The notes below the pieces were generated by a model. It worked only from the letters and a program-made list of their open reading frames with translations. It ran no database searches and had not been told where the DNA came from. From Salinicola halimionae (GTDB taxonomy: Bacteria; Pseudomonadota; Gammaproteobacteria; Pseudomonadales; Halomonadaceae): DNA of 64,000 nt. The stretch covers positions 71,554 through 135,553 of the forward strand of contig NZ_PZJQ01000004.1 in NCBI RefSeq assembly GCF_003206065.1, in the 5' to 3' direction. The position numbers and the translations under genes are program-made. This document shows positions 51,701 to 61,003 of the stretch, piece after piece (the first letter of the stretch is position 1; each line of letters starts with the position of its first letter).

Positions 51701-53661
51701 CGGCTGGCCTCGCGGAAACGGGTGTCACAGTCGTCGGCACCCAGCTGCATTACCTCGCGTGGCGCGCCGTGATCATCGAGCAGGACCTGGCCGATCCCGG
51801 CGCGGTTCCACAGTCGCTCACCTTTCGACGCACGTTCGGGATAATAGGGGACCACCGCCATGCGCCGTCGCTTGGTGAGCCAGTTGAGCGGTGACCAGGG
51901 CGCGTATAGCCAGCGGTTGAGCCGATCGAACCAGTCGAGCAAGGTATCGGGGAAGGTGTTCTTGAGCCCGCTGCTGGTGATCTGCCACATCCGGGGACTG
52001 TTGCGTCGCTGGCGAATGGTGATCGCGTAGACGAAGGAGTAGTGGACGTCGCCGGAGAGAATCACGTAGCGCTGCGGTGTGCGGCTATGGCGCAGAATAT
52101 TGAGCATGGTGTGTGCCGCACCGGGGTGGGCCATCCAGTTCTCCGCATCGACCAGCAGTGGCTTGCCGAACCAGGTGAACAGGCGCTGGATGCCCTCGAT
52201 CAGCTTGACCCCGAAGACCGGGGCCGGAGAAACGATGATCACCGACGGCTCTTCGAGCAGCGCCTGCTGGAATTCACTTAATGCCTCCCAGTCCATCAGA
52301 CCCGAGGGATGATGGCGATGGCGTTCGCTGCGCCAGCGTCGGGTACGTGTATCCAGCACCACCAGTCGAGGCGTCGAGTCGAGGGTATAGCTCCAGCCGG
52401 TAAAGCGGAGCAGTCGGGTCACGAGTTGATTGTGCGCCTGACAGTCGAGCCGGCCGTCGTCGCCGGCCGAGTCGAGCCACTCGCGGCTGGCATTCAATGG
52501 TTCGGTCAAGCCGTCGGGATCGTTGCCCCATCCCTGACATAACAGGTAAGCGATTAGCGCGTTACCCACGATCCGACGCGAAAACGGATGCTCGTGGACC
52601 GCGGCTTCCCAGGCGGCGGACAGATTCCAGTCGTCGGTGACGTCGTGATCGTCAAAGATCATCAGCGTGGGCAGATGAGCTAGCAGCCGCGCCACGCTCG
52701 GCAGTTCGGCGACGAAAGCGTCGATTTGTGGCTGCTGGTCTCCATAACGGTCCCGCTCCTCCGGAGTGAGTTCCGGCATTTCCACCGTCAGCAGCCGCCA
52801 CGGTGTCGGCGACCACACCAGCAGATACATCGCCAGCAGCTCAGCGAAGGTGATCAGATGATTTTCCGCGCTGGCGGTGGTGAAGATCGGCTTGCGAACG
52901 CCGCCGAAGAATTTTTCGCGTAGCGCCTCGGTGGAGCGAATGGCCGGCAGCAATTCATCTCGTTGGTAGTATGTCTCGTCGCGGGCATAGAGCTCGCTGC
53001 CGCTGGCGATATCCGTGCCTTCCAGACATTCGTCGTAAAGCCCGAGGCGGGCGATCAGCGCATGAATGGCGGCCAGCATCGGCCCGGCAACGTCGTCGGC
53101 GTAGATCTGATCGCCGGTCATCAATAACGCTGCCGGACGGGCGTCGTGGTCAGCGTGGCGCTCGCTCAGCCAGCGGTCGGCACGTGCCAGGCCGTCCTGA
53201 CCGGGATGATGCGGTTTGCGGCAGGAGCCATGGAGCAAATTGTCGTAACGCGAACGCAACACCAGCGTCGGCAGTGGCTCATCGTCGTAGAACAGCGACT
53301 CGCCCCAGTCTTTCATCGAGCGCCAGTCGACACTTTCCTTTTCGGCATTCTCCCGTTCGGCACTTTCGCACCCGGTGCTCTCCCGTTCGGAACTCAGGCG
53401 ATAAGCAAGATCGTAGGCGATGATCGCGTCCTGGGGCAGGGCATCGTCCAGTTGCAGATCGATCAGGTGCAGGTGAGCGTGGGTGCCGACCGCGATGCGG
53501 GTCGTCGCCGCCTCCAGGTCATGGGGCCGAGCAACGTCATCGGTGATCAGTGTCAGTTGGAATTCGAGCGGGCGTGATGCGGCCAACCATAACACCAGTC
53601 GCTGCGGCGCGGCGCGGCGGAGTATCGGCCCGGCCAGGATGTCGGGGAGGTCGTCTGACAA
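51697..53661 (-). CDS. PhoD-like metallophosphatase
   Basis: 654 aa from TTG 53661, supported by AGGAA 9 nt upstream and the lack of any nearby ATG. The metallophosphatase core shows ALLMTGDQIYADDVAGPMLA, the metal-binding MIFDDHDVTDDWNLS and VILSGDVHYSFVYAI. There is no export signal, so it is probably cytoplasmic, unlike Tat-exported PhoD. An N-terminal domain of about 130 residues ends in a Glu/Ser-rich degenerate repeat (residues 91-112). Activity (phosphodiester or phosphomonoester) is not resolved. Confidence 0.85.
   Translation of the reverse strand: MSDDLPDILAGPILRRAAPQRLVLWLAASRPLEFQLTLITDDVARPHDLEAATTRIAVGTHAHLHLIDLQLDDALPQDAIIAYDLAYRLSSERESTGCESAERENAEKESVDWRSMKDWGESLFYDDEPLPTLVLRSRYDNLLHGSCRKPHHPGQDGLARADRWLSERHADHDARPAALLMTGDQIYADDVAGPMLAAIHALIARLGLYDECLEGTDIASGSELYARDETYYQRDELLPAIRSTEALREKFFGGVRKPIFTTASAENHLITFAELLAMYLLVWSPTPWRLLTVEMPELTPEERDRYGDQQPQIDAFVAELPSVARLLAHLPTLMIFDDHDVTDDWNLSAAWEAAVHEHPFSRRIVGNALIAYLLCQGWGNDPDGLTEPLNASREWLDSAGDDGRLDCQAHNQLVTRLLRFTGWSYTLDSTPRLVVLDTRTRRWRSERHRHHPSGLMDWEALSEFQQALLEEPSVIIVSPAPVFGVKLIEGIQRLFTWFGKPLLVDAENWMAHPGAAHTMLNILRHSRTPQRYVILSGDVHYSFVYAITIRQRRNSPRMWQITSSGLKNTFPDTLLDWFDRLNRWLYAPWSPLNWLTKRRRMAVVPYYPERASKGERLWNRAGIGQVLLDDHGAPREVMQLGADDCDTRFREASR
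53326..53391 (-). repeat. Degenerate short repeat within the PhoD-like gene
   Basis: Encodes residues 91-112, a run of ERES/CESAERENAEKES units; in DNA the unit CTCCCGTTCGG-like recurs. It is a candidate slippage site in a linker. Confidence 0.5.
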
Positions 53662-53799
53662 GGTATCGTTCCTGAAAGCGTCTGTGGACTGCGCGCTGGC
53701 TGAAAATGGCGGTGCTCGCCGGTTTCAGGCAGAGCTTAAGCATACTTGAGTCGCGGCTTTCACCCACATACTCCTCGAGGACGATCGCCGTGCAGGCAT

Positions 53800-54783
53800 T
53801 CAACGCCGGCGCTTGAGTGTCCTATCGATCACGTCCAGCCCCGGCGTGTACTGCCCTCTGGCCGCCTGCATGGCTCTCGTCAACGCCTGTTCGGCGACAC
53901 GATCGTGATCCTGAGGGAGCGAGTTGACCTTGCACGGCAGGAAATCGAGCAGGCGGTCGTCGCCGAAAGTCGCCAGATGCAGTTTGGCCGGCGGCGCTCC
54001 ATGCTCGAGCAATACATCGAGCAGCCCATCCATCAGCGTATAGGAAGCGGTGACGATGGCGTCCGGCAAACCGCCATCGCTCTGCAATCGACGCATCAGC
54101 GCAGCGCCGCTGTCACGATCGTAGCGTTCGCCGCTGAAGCAGCGCGGGTGATACTTTGGCTCGTCGCGCAAGGCATCCAGAAAACCCCGTCGACGCTCGG
54201 CGCTGATCGACAGATCCGGCACCGCGTCCAGCCACACCACGTCCGACACACCGGCGGCCAGCACCGAGCGTGTCAGCATCTCGCCGGCGGCGCGACCGTT
54301 GGTCACGATATTGACGAAACGCTCGGGGTCCAGCGGGCGATCGATGGCGATGATGGGCAGCCCCTGGGCCAATAAATCGGCATAGAAGGGGTCCTGGGGA
54401 CTCAGACTGCTGGCGACCAGCAGTACATCGCAGCGCTGGGCGCGCAGCGACTTTGCGACGTCGCGCTCGCTCTGGGGATCGTCGTCGGAGCCGGCGATCA
54501 GCAATTGATAGCCCTGCTGGCGCGCGCCGTGCTCGAGCCGTTTGGCCAGGCGCGCGTAGCTGCCGTTTTCCAGATCCGGCACGATCAGGCCCAACGTACG
54601 GCTGTCGCCCCCGCGCAGCGCCGCCGCCTGGGCATCGATTCGGTAGTCATGGGCGTTGGCGATCGCCAGCACCCGTGCCACCGTGGCTTCGCTGATGCGG
54701 CGCGTCCTGGCCTGGCCGTTGAGTACGTAGCTCGCGGTGGTGCGAGAAACACCGGCCAGACGGGCGATATCGGCAAGCTTCAT
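53800..54783 (-). CDS. fruR: LacI-family fructose repressor FruR/Cra
   Basis: 327 aa. ATG 54783 has GCAGGAG 8 nt upstream; an earlier ATG at 54798 lacks one. The N-terminal helix-turn-helix MKLADIARLAGVSRTTASYV with the hinge region LNGQARTRRISEATVARVLA matches Cra closely. The sugar-binding core follows (GLIVPDLENGSYARLAKRLE, IIAIDRPLDPERFVNIVTNG, IVTASYTLMDGLLDVLLEHG). Cra responds to fructose-1-phosphate. It is divergent from fruBKA, and a Cra-type operator lies between them, so direct repression of fruBKA is expected. Confidence 0.95.
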   Translation of the reverse strand: MKLADIARLAGVSRTTASYVLNGQARTRRISEATVARVLAIANAHDYRIDAQAAALRGGDSRTLGLIVPDLENGSYARLAKRLEHGARQQGYQLLIAGSDDDPQSERDVAKSLRAQRCDVLLVASSLSPQDPFYADLLAQGLPIIAIDRPLDPERFVNIVTNGRAAGEMLTRSVLAAGVSDVVWLDAVPDLSISAERRRGFLDALRDEPKYHPRCFSGERYDRDSGAALMRRLQSDGGLPDAIVTASYTLMDGLLDVLLEHGAPPAKLHLATFGDDRLLDFLPCKVNSLPQDHDRVAEQALTRAMQAARGQYTPGLDVIDRTLKRRR

Positions 54784-55000
54784 GCAAGACTCCTGCAACG
54801 TTCATGATCGACGGTGACGCATCCGCACGGCTTGGAACGATACCGCGTCGGGCTTTTCCGGCCCAGCCTGATTTTTACGGTCGACGATATCCGAGCTGGT
54901 CCGCGACGAAGAGCTTTGGCCAAGGTCTGCGCGAAGAGCTGCGGCGAAGGTCTAGCTTGTCAAATAGCGTACGAACAGGGAGCATGTTTATCATTTGAGG

Positions 55001-55014
55001 TGACACGATTCAGC
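55001..55014 (+). promoter_or_regulatory. FruR/Cra operator
   Basis: TGACACGATTCAGC differs by one base from the Cra consensus TGAAACGATTCAGC. It lies in the 321-nt gap 54784-55104 between fruR and fruB, about 90 nt before fruB. No other element is evident in that gap. Confidence 0.75.
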
Positions 55015-55104
55015 AACAGCCAAGGTTCTGCTTCGCTTGGATTGTATCGGCCGCCTTGCCGAATCATGCTACGTGCATCGACTGACTCATTCGGAGAGAG
55101 TGTT

Positions 55105-58017
55105 ATGTTGACCCTCCAGCCGCAGGACGCAGCGCTCAATTGCCAAGCCGACAGCTGGCAGAGTGCGCTGGATCAGGCTGCCGCTTCGCTGCATGAAGCC
55201 GGTCTGGTCGAGGCAAGTTATCGTGATGCTCTGCATGCCCGCGAGGGGCAGGGCTCGACCTTCCTGGGTAGTGGTATCGCCATTCCCCACGGCACGCCGG
55301 AGAGCCGCGAGCAGATCCATCGCACCGGCGTTCGACTGCTGCAGTTCCCCCAAGGCGTCACCTGGCACGATGGTAACAAGGTGTTCCTGCTGTTAACGAT
55401 CGCCGCCGCCAGCGATGAACATCTGGACGTGCTGCGGCGGCTGACGCATGTGCTCGACGACGAGAGCGTTGCCGAGCGTCTCGCCAGCGCCGATACGGCC
55501 GAGGCAATGGTCGCGCTGCTCGCCAAGCCCAAGGTCAGGGCGCGCCTTGATGCCGGGACGCTGTGCCTGGGATTCCCGGCACGAGATCGATTCGAGCTGG
55601 CGTTGGCCGCCGCCGCGCGGCTGCGACAGGCCGAGTGCGTCGACGCGCGCTTCGTGGCCGCCATCACCGAACAGGAGCCGGTCTCTCTCGGTCAGGGCCT
55701 GTGGCTGGTGAGCGCGTCGCTTGGCGTCAGCCAGCCGGCGCTGGCACTGGCGACGCCGGAGCGAGCATTCAGCGGGCCGCGCGGTGCCGTCAACGGGGTG
55801 TTCTGCGTCGCGGCCCAGAATGATACCCACCATGAATTGCTGGGACGGCTGGCGAATCTGCTGGATAGCGGTGAGGGCGAGACGCTGGTCGATGCCGATG
55901 CCGATCACGTATTGGCACGACTGTCCGGCGAATCGAGCCGCGCCGAAACGGCCCGCGTGACGCTGCTCAACGCCCACGGCCTGCACGCCCGCCCTGCCAA
56001 GTTGTTGGTTCAGGCAGCCCGCGAGCAATCCCTGCCGGTACGCGTGCGTTTGATGGAAGGTGCAGCGGAGACCGTCTCCGCCGTCAGCCTGACCAAAGTG
56101 ATCGGGCTTGGCGCTCGGCGCGGTCAGACGTTGATCTTCTCCGCCGAGGGCGGGGGGGCTGAGGTGGCCTTGGCAGCGATGGTCGACACCGTCAAAGCCG
56201 GACTCGGTGAATCCGTACGCCCGCTGTCGGACGGCGCCAGTGGCAGTTACGGCTCGCGAGCTGACGCCGCCCGCGAGACAGCGGGCGAAATGTCGAGCGA
56301 GGTGGCGCAGGAGCCCATCGCGGACGATACGGTACTGCCGGCCACCGCTGCTTCTCCGGGGTTGGCAATCGCGCCGGTCTTCGTGATGCGCGCGCCGAGC
56401 TTCGACTATCCCGAGCGGGCGCGGGACTTGGCATCGGAAAAGCAGGGCGACGCCGAGCGCCAGCGCGAGCGCCTGAGAGCGAGCCTGATCGAAGCGCGCG
56501 ATCAGCTACGGGTGCTGATCGGCACCGCCAAGGGCGGTGATGTCTCCGAGATTCTTTCGATGCATGCCGAGATGCTCGACGACCCCGAGCTGCACGAGGC
56601 TGCTTTCGAAGGCATGCGTGAAGGCCTGAGCGCCGAAGCGGCGTGGTGGCAGGCGATCGACACCGCCGCGCGAGCTCAGGAAGCGCTGGCGGATAGGCTG
56701 CTGGCCGAGCGTGCCGCCGACCTGCGTGACGTGGGTCGCCGTGTGCTGGGTATACTCTGCGGCGTGAAAATGCCGACGCCACCGCAGCGCCCCTACATCC
56801 TGGTCACCGACGATATCGGCCCTTCCGACGTGGCGCGTCTCGATACCGCACAGGTGCGTGGGCTGCTGACCGCTCGTGGTGGTGCCACCTCGCACAGCGC
56901 AATTCTGGCCAGGGCATTGGGCATACCGGCGGTGGTGGGAGCCGGGACGCGAGCGCTGACGCTCGCCAACGACGACGAGTTGATTCTCGACGGCGATCTC
57001 GGCCGCGTGATCGTAAGGCCCAGTGCCGAACGCCGCGATCGCGCCCAGCTACGTCTCAAGGAGCTCGAGGCACTGCGCCGCGAAGCGCACGGACAGCGCT
57101 TCGAAGAGGGGCGCACGGCCGACGGCCGGCGTATCGAGGTCGCCGCCAATCTGGGTAATACCGCCCACGCCGCTGACGCCGTTGAACAGGGCGCCGAGGG
57201 CGTGGGGCTGTTGCGAACCGAATTCCTGTTCATGGCGCACCCGGCTGCCCCTGATCTGGAGACTCAGGTCGGTGAATATCGGCGCGCGTTCGACGCGCTC
57301 GACGGCCGCCCGCTGGTGGCACGCACGCTGGACGTCGGCGGCGACAAGCCGCTGCCTTACTGGCCGGTGGCGGCGGAAGACAATCCGTTTCTGGGCCTGC
57401 GTGGCATCCGGCTGGCACTGACTCGCCCTGAGGTGCTGGAAACCCAGCTGCGGGCACTGCTGACCGCCGCCGGCGATCGTCCGCTGCGGATCATGTTCCC
57501 GATGGTCAAGGACATCGACGAGTACCGTCAGGCCAAGGCGATCGTCGATCGACTCCAACAGGAGATCGGCGCGCCTGACGTCCAGGTCGGCGTGATGATC
57601 GAGATTCCTTCCGCCGCGCTGCTGGCACCGAGCCTGGCGGCGGAGGTCGATTTCTTCTCCATCGGTACTAACGATCTGACCCAGTACACTCTGGCGATCG
57701 ACCGCGGTCACCCCGAGCTGTCATCGCAGGCGGACGGACTGCACCCGGCGGTACTGCGGCTGATCCAGATGACCGTGGATGCCGCCCACGCCGAGGGCAA
57801 GTGGGTCGGCGTCTGCGGCGAACTGGGTTCCGATGCCGCTGCAGTGCCGGTGCTGGTAGGGCTTGGCGTCGACGAGCTCTCGGTGTCGGTGCGGCAAGTG
57901 CCGATGGTCAAGGCCCGCCTGCGCGAGATCACTCAGGAGAGCGCCCGACTGCACGCGAAGACGGCGCTGGCCCAGGCCACCAGTCAGGCCGTGCGCGATG
58001 CGCTGGAGGCGTTGTAA
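55105..58017 (+). CDS. fruB: Fructose PTS multiphosphoryl transfer protein FruB (EIIA-HPr-EI)
   Basis: 970-aa cytoplasmic protein. ATG 55105 has GGAGAGAG upstream. The EIIA domain has the phosphorylated His62 in GIAIPHGTPES. A degenerate middle region follows. The HPr domain has His294 in NAHGLHARPAKLLVQAA. The EI domain has active His597 in RGGATSHSAILARALG, and the PEP-binding TIM barrel follows (LFMAHPAAPDLETQVGEYRR, SIGTNDLTQYTLAIDRGHPE). It carries phosphate from PEP to FruA without separate HPr or EI. The stop overlaps fruK (TAATG). The frame is open upstream to 54814 but that part covers the operator region. Confidence 0.96.
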   Translation: MLTLQPQDAALNCQADSWQSALDQAAASLHEAGLVEASYRDALHAREGQGSTFLGSGIAIPHGTPESREQIHRTGVRLLQFPQGVTWHDGNKVFLLLTIAAASDEHLDVLRRLTHVLDDESVAERLASADTAEAMVALLAKPKVRARLDAGTLCLGFPARDRFELALAAAARLRQAECVDARFVAAITEQEPVSLGQGLWLVSASLGVSQPALALATPERAFSGPRGAVNGVFCVAAQNDTHHELLGRLANLLDSGEGETLVDADADHVLARLSGESSRAETARVTLLNAHGLHARPAKLLVQAAREQSLPVRVRLMEGAAETVSAVSLTKVIGLGARRGQTLIFSAEGGGAEVALAAMVDTVKAGLGESVRPLSDGASGSYGSRADAARETAGEMSSEVAQEPIADDTVLPATAASPGLAIAPVFVMRAPSFDYPERARDLASEKQGDAERQRERLRASLIEARDQLRVLIGTAKGGDVSEILSMHAEMLDDPELHEAAFEGMREGLSAEAAWWQAIDTAARAQEALADRLLAERAADLRDVGRRVLGILCGVKMPTPPQRPYILVTDDIGPSDVARLDTAQVRGLLTARGGATSHSAILARALGIPAVVGAGTRALTLANDDELILDGDLGRVIVRPSAERRDRAQLRLKELEALRREAHGQRFEEGRTADGRRIEVAANLGNTAHAADAVEQGAEGVGLLRTEFLFMAHPAAPDLETQVGEYRRAFDALDGRPLVARTLDVGGDKPLPYWPVAAEDNPFLGLRGIRLALTRPEVLETQLRALLTAAGDRPLRIMFPMVKDIDEYRQAKAIVDRLQQEIGAPDVQVGVMIEIPSAALLAPSLAAEVDFFSIGTNDLTQYTLAIDRGHPELSSQADGLHPAVLRLIQMTVDAAHAEGKWVGVCGELGSDAAAVPVLVGLGVDELSVSVRQVPMVKARLREITQESARLHAKTALAQATSQAVRDALEAL

Positions 58018-58982
58018 TGGCTCACTTGCTGGTGGTGACGCTCAATCCGGCACTCGATCTGTCGATTCAATTGCCGCAGCTCGAGCCGGGCGCGGTCAAT
58101 CGCACCCGCTCGACCCACCTCGCGGCGGCCGGCAAGGGGCTCAATGTGGCGCAGGTGCTGGTCTCGCTGGGCCACCGCGTCACGTTGTCCGGTTTTCTGG
58201 GGGCTGACAACGACACGGCATTCGTCCAGGCCTGTCAGCGTGACGGGATCGAAGATGCCAGCCTGCGTCTGTCCGGCGAGACCCGGATCAACGCCAAGCT
58301 GGCTGAAGATGACGGGCGGGTGACCGACGTCAATGGCCCCGGTCTCGAGGTTTCCGCCGAGGCACTGGCCGAGTTGACGGCCGATCTGGTCGCGCGCTGT
58401 GAAACCGAGCATCCGTCCGCCGTCGTGGTCACCGGCAGTCTGCCTCCGGGCGTGATGCCAGCGGCGCTGGCGGCGCTGATCGAGGCGCTCAAGGCCAGCG
58501 GCACTCCGGTCTGGATCGATACCAGCGGGCCGGCGTTGGCGGCGGCATTGGCAGTACACCCTAGTGCAGCCAAGCCCAACGAGCAGGAGCTGGCCGACTG
58601 GGCCGGCGGCCCGCTGACGGAGCCGGTTGCTCAGCTCGACGCTGCCCGGCGTCTTCACGCAGCCGGCGTCGAGGAGTCGATCCTGTCGCTGGGTGCCGAG
58701 GGCGTGCTGTGGATCAGTCGGCGTGGAGAGTGGCGCTCCCTCCCGCCCCGAGTCGAAGTCAGAAGTACGGTAGGCGCCGGCGATACGTTGCTGGCCGCGA
58801 TGCTGCACGGGGTGGTCGAGGGGCTCGAGCCGCAGGAGGCATTGCGCCAGGCGACCGCCTTGGCGGCCGAAGCGGTGCGCCACGTTGGCGTCGGTAATCC
58901 GCACGCCGGAGATTTCCAGCAATTACTGCAACAGACGAGCGTCGATCGCTGCGGCGAAGCGCGCGTCGGGAGGGGGGTATGA
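58017..58982 (+). CDS. fruK: 1-phosphofructokinase
   Basis: 321-aa PfkB-family kinase that converts fructose-1-phosphate to fructose-1,6-bisphosphate. Landmarks are VTLNPALDLSIQLPQLEPGA, AAGKGLNVAQVLVSLGH (first PfkB signature), NEQELADWAGGPLTEPVAQL and the catalytic-base motif STVGAGDTLLAAMLHGVVEG (second signature with GAGD). ATG 58017 shares a base with the fruB stop. Its own stop overlaps the fruA start as ATGA. Confidence 0.96.
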   Translation: MAHLLVVTLNPALDLSIQLPQLEPGAVNRTRSTHLAAAGKGLNVAQVLVSLGHRVTLSGFLGADNDTAFVQACQRDGIEDASLRLSGETRINAKLAEDDGRVTDVNGPGLEVSAEALAELTADLVARCETEHPSAVVVTGSLPPGVMPAALAALIEALKASGTPVWIDTSGPALAAALAVHPSAAKPNEQELADWAGGPLTEPVAQLDAARRLHAAGVEESILSLGAEGVLWISRRGEWRSLPPRVEVRSTVGAGDTLLAAMLHGVVEGLEPQEALRQATALAAEAVRHVGVGNPHAGDFQQLLQQTSVDRCGEARVGRGV

Positions 58983-59011
58983 ACGGGGAGCGCATGAACG
59001 GGGAACGCATG
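58979..59011 (+). repeat. Tandem repeat of RBS plus start codon at the fruA 5' end
   Basis: ATGAACGGGGAGCGC, ATGAACGGGGAACGC, then ATGAACGTC: a 15-bp unit copied twice, so three in-frame start codons, the last two each with its own Shine-Dalgarno-like GGGGA. Confidence 0.8.
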
Positions 59012-60841
59012 AACGTCATTCTGATTACTGACTGCCCCAGCGGCATGGCGACGACCTTCCTGGCCGCAAGACGTCTGGAGCAGGCCGCGCAGCGACGAGG
59101 TTGGCAGTCCCAGACCGAGATGCACGGCGAACTTGAAGCCGTCACGCCGGTCTCCAGTGAGGTGATCGCCGCGTCGGATCTGATCGTCGTGGCCGCGGAA
59201 CGAGTGCCGGAGCCAGCACGCTTTGTCGGTAAACGGCTCTTTCGCGCACCGATCCAGCAGGCTTTACCCGATCCCGAGGCGTTTCTCGAACGCGCCGCCC
59301 GCGAAGCGGTAGCGTTCGACATCACCAACGAGCCGGTAGATGCACCGGTGGCGATGGCGACAGTCGATAAACCGGGGCCGAAACATATCGTCGCGGTAAC
59401 CGCTTGTCCGACCGGTGTCGCGCACACCTTCATGGCTGCCGAGGCGCTGGAGCAGGCCGGGCGGGCGCTGGGGCATCAAATTCATGTCGAGACGCAAGGA
59501 TCGGTCGGCGCGCAGAATCGGATCGGCGAGGCGGATATCGAGGCGGCCGACATCGTGCTGCTGGCCTGCGATATCGAAGTCGACGACGCGCGCTTTGCGG
59601 GCAAGCGGGTCTACCGGACTTCCACCGGTACTGCGCTCAAGCAGCCGCAGCAGACGATCCAGAGAGCGCTCGGCGAGGCAGAGGTGGAGTCGGCTGGTAG
59701 CGAGGAGAGCAGCGGCGGCGAGCGCAAGAGCGGCGGATCCCATAAAAGCGCTAAAGAGCGCGGGTTCTACAAGCATTTGCTGACCGGTGTCTCGTTCATG
59801 CTGCCGATGGTGGTGGCGGGTGGTCTGTGCATCGCGCTCTCGTTCGTGTTCGGAATCAAGGCCTACGAGCAGGAAGGCACGCTGGCGGCGGCACTGATGC
59901 AGATCGGCGGCGGCACGGCCTTCGCGCTGATGGTGCCGGTATTGGCGGGCTATATCGCTTATTCCATTGCCGATCGGCCGGGTATCGCCCCGGGGATGAT
60001 CGGCGGGATGCTCGCGTCGACATTGGGAGCCGGCTTCATCGGCGGGATTCTGGCCGGCTTTCTGGCCGGGTACTCGGCCATGGCGGTGATCCGCTACGTC
60101 AAACTGCCGGCCAGCGTGGAGTCGCTGAAGCCGATCCTGATCATTCCGCTGCTGGCGAGCCTGTTCACCGGGTTGGTGATGATCTATGTGGTGGGCACGC
60201 CGGTAGCGGCGCTGTTGTCGGCACTGACGGCGTTTCTCAACAACATGGGATCGACCAACGCGGTACTGCTGGGGGTACTGCTGGGTGCGATGATGTGTTT
60301 CGACCTTGGCGGTCCGGTCAACAAGGCGGCTTATACCTTCGGCGTGGGGCTGCTCTCGACCGAGACCTACATGCCGATGGCGGCGATCATGGCCGCCGGT
60401 ATGGTGCCGCCCATCGGCATGGGGTTGGCCACGTTTTTGAGACGCAGCCGTTTTGCGCAAGCCGAGCGCGAGGCGGGCAAGGCATCGTTCGTGCTGGGAC
60501 TCTGCTTCATCAGCGAGGGGGCGATTCCGTTTGCCGCCAAGGATCCGCTGCGCGTGATTCCGGTATCGATGATCGGTGGCGCGGTGACCGGGGCGCTATC
60601 GATGTGGTTCGGCGTCAAGCTGATGGCGCCGCACGGTGGCCTGTTCGTATTGCTGATTCCGAACGCCGTCAATATGGCGCTGCTCTATCTGCTGGCCATC
60701 GCGGCCGGTGCGGCGATCACGGGCGTCGGCTACGCCTTGCTCAAGCGTGGCGAGTCAGGTGTGACACCGGCCCCAGATATCACGACCGAACCCGCTAAAG
60801 CACCATCCGCACCTGCCGAAGCCAATCGTCAGATGTCCTGA
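58979..60841 (+). CDS. fruA: Fructose PTS EIIBC component
   Basis: 620 aa from ATG 58979; in-frame ATGs at 58994 and 59009 follow, each preceded by GGGGA(G/A)CGC, and the third gives the usual MNVILITDCPSG opening. Two EIIB domains are present: the first with Cys in TDCPSGMATT, the second with the conserved VTACPTGVAHTFMAAEALE. A Ser/Gly-rich linker leads to the EIIC membrane domain (about 9 helices; LTGVSFMLPMVVAGGLCIAL, GMIGGMLASTLGAGFIGGIL, FDLGGPVNKAAYTFGVGLLS). It transports and phosphorylates fructose to fructose-1-phosphate. A strong terminator follows. Confidence 0.95.
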   Translation: MNGERMNGERMNVILITDCPSGMATTFLAARRLEQAAQRRGWQSQTEMHGELEAVTPVSSEVIAASDLIVVAAERVPEPARFVGKRLFRAPIQQALPDPEAFLERAAREAVAFDITNEPVDAPVAMATVDKPGPKHIVAVTACPTGVAHTFMAAEALEQAGRALGHQIHVETQGSVGAQNRIGEADIEAADIVLLACDIEVDDARFAGKRVYRTSTGTALKQPQQTIQRALGEAEVESAGSEESSGGERKSGGSHKSAKERGFYKHLLTGVSFMLPMVVAGGLCIALSFVFGIKAYEQEGTLAAALMQIGGGTAFALMVPVLAGYIAYSIADRPGIAPGMIGGMLASTLGAGFIGGILAGFLAGYSAMAVIRYVKLPASVESLKPILIIPLLASLFTGLVMIYVVGTPVAALLSALTAFLNNMGSTNAVLLGVLLGAMMCFDLGGPVNKAAYTFGVGLLSTETYMPMAAIMAAGMVPPIGMGLATFLRRSRFAQAEREAGKASFVLGLCFISEGAIPFAAKDPLRVIPVSMIGGAVTGALSMWFGVKLMAPHGGLFVLLIPNAVNMALLYLLAIAAGAAITGVGYALLKRGESGVTPAPDITTEPAKAPSAPAEANRQMS

Positions 60842-60914
60842 TTCGCGCGCGTCGGTATCGCGCCCTACGCTCTCTTGACAGCAGCGGGTTAACAAGAGCG
60901 GGTTGGTAATGACG

Positions 60915-60950
60915 GGTTGGCAACGATTCGATCGTTGCCAACCGTTTACG
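60915..60950 (+). terminator. Rho-independent terminator after fruBKA
   Basis: GGTTGGCAACGAT (60915-60927), loop TCG, ATCGTTGCCAACC (60931-60943), then GTTTACGTTT: a perfect 13-bp stem with a T-rich tail, 75 nt after the fruA stop. Confidence 0.85.
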
Positions 60951-61003
60951 TTTATTCGATCCCGTCGTCATGACCAATATCAGCGGCCAACCGGAGATAT
61001 ACG

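Noticed and set aside
54814-55104. FruB beginning far upstream of 55105
   Set aside because: The extension covers the Cra operator region and is not like any PTS domain; ATG 55105 has a good ribosome site and starts the EIIA domain.
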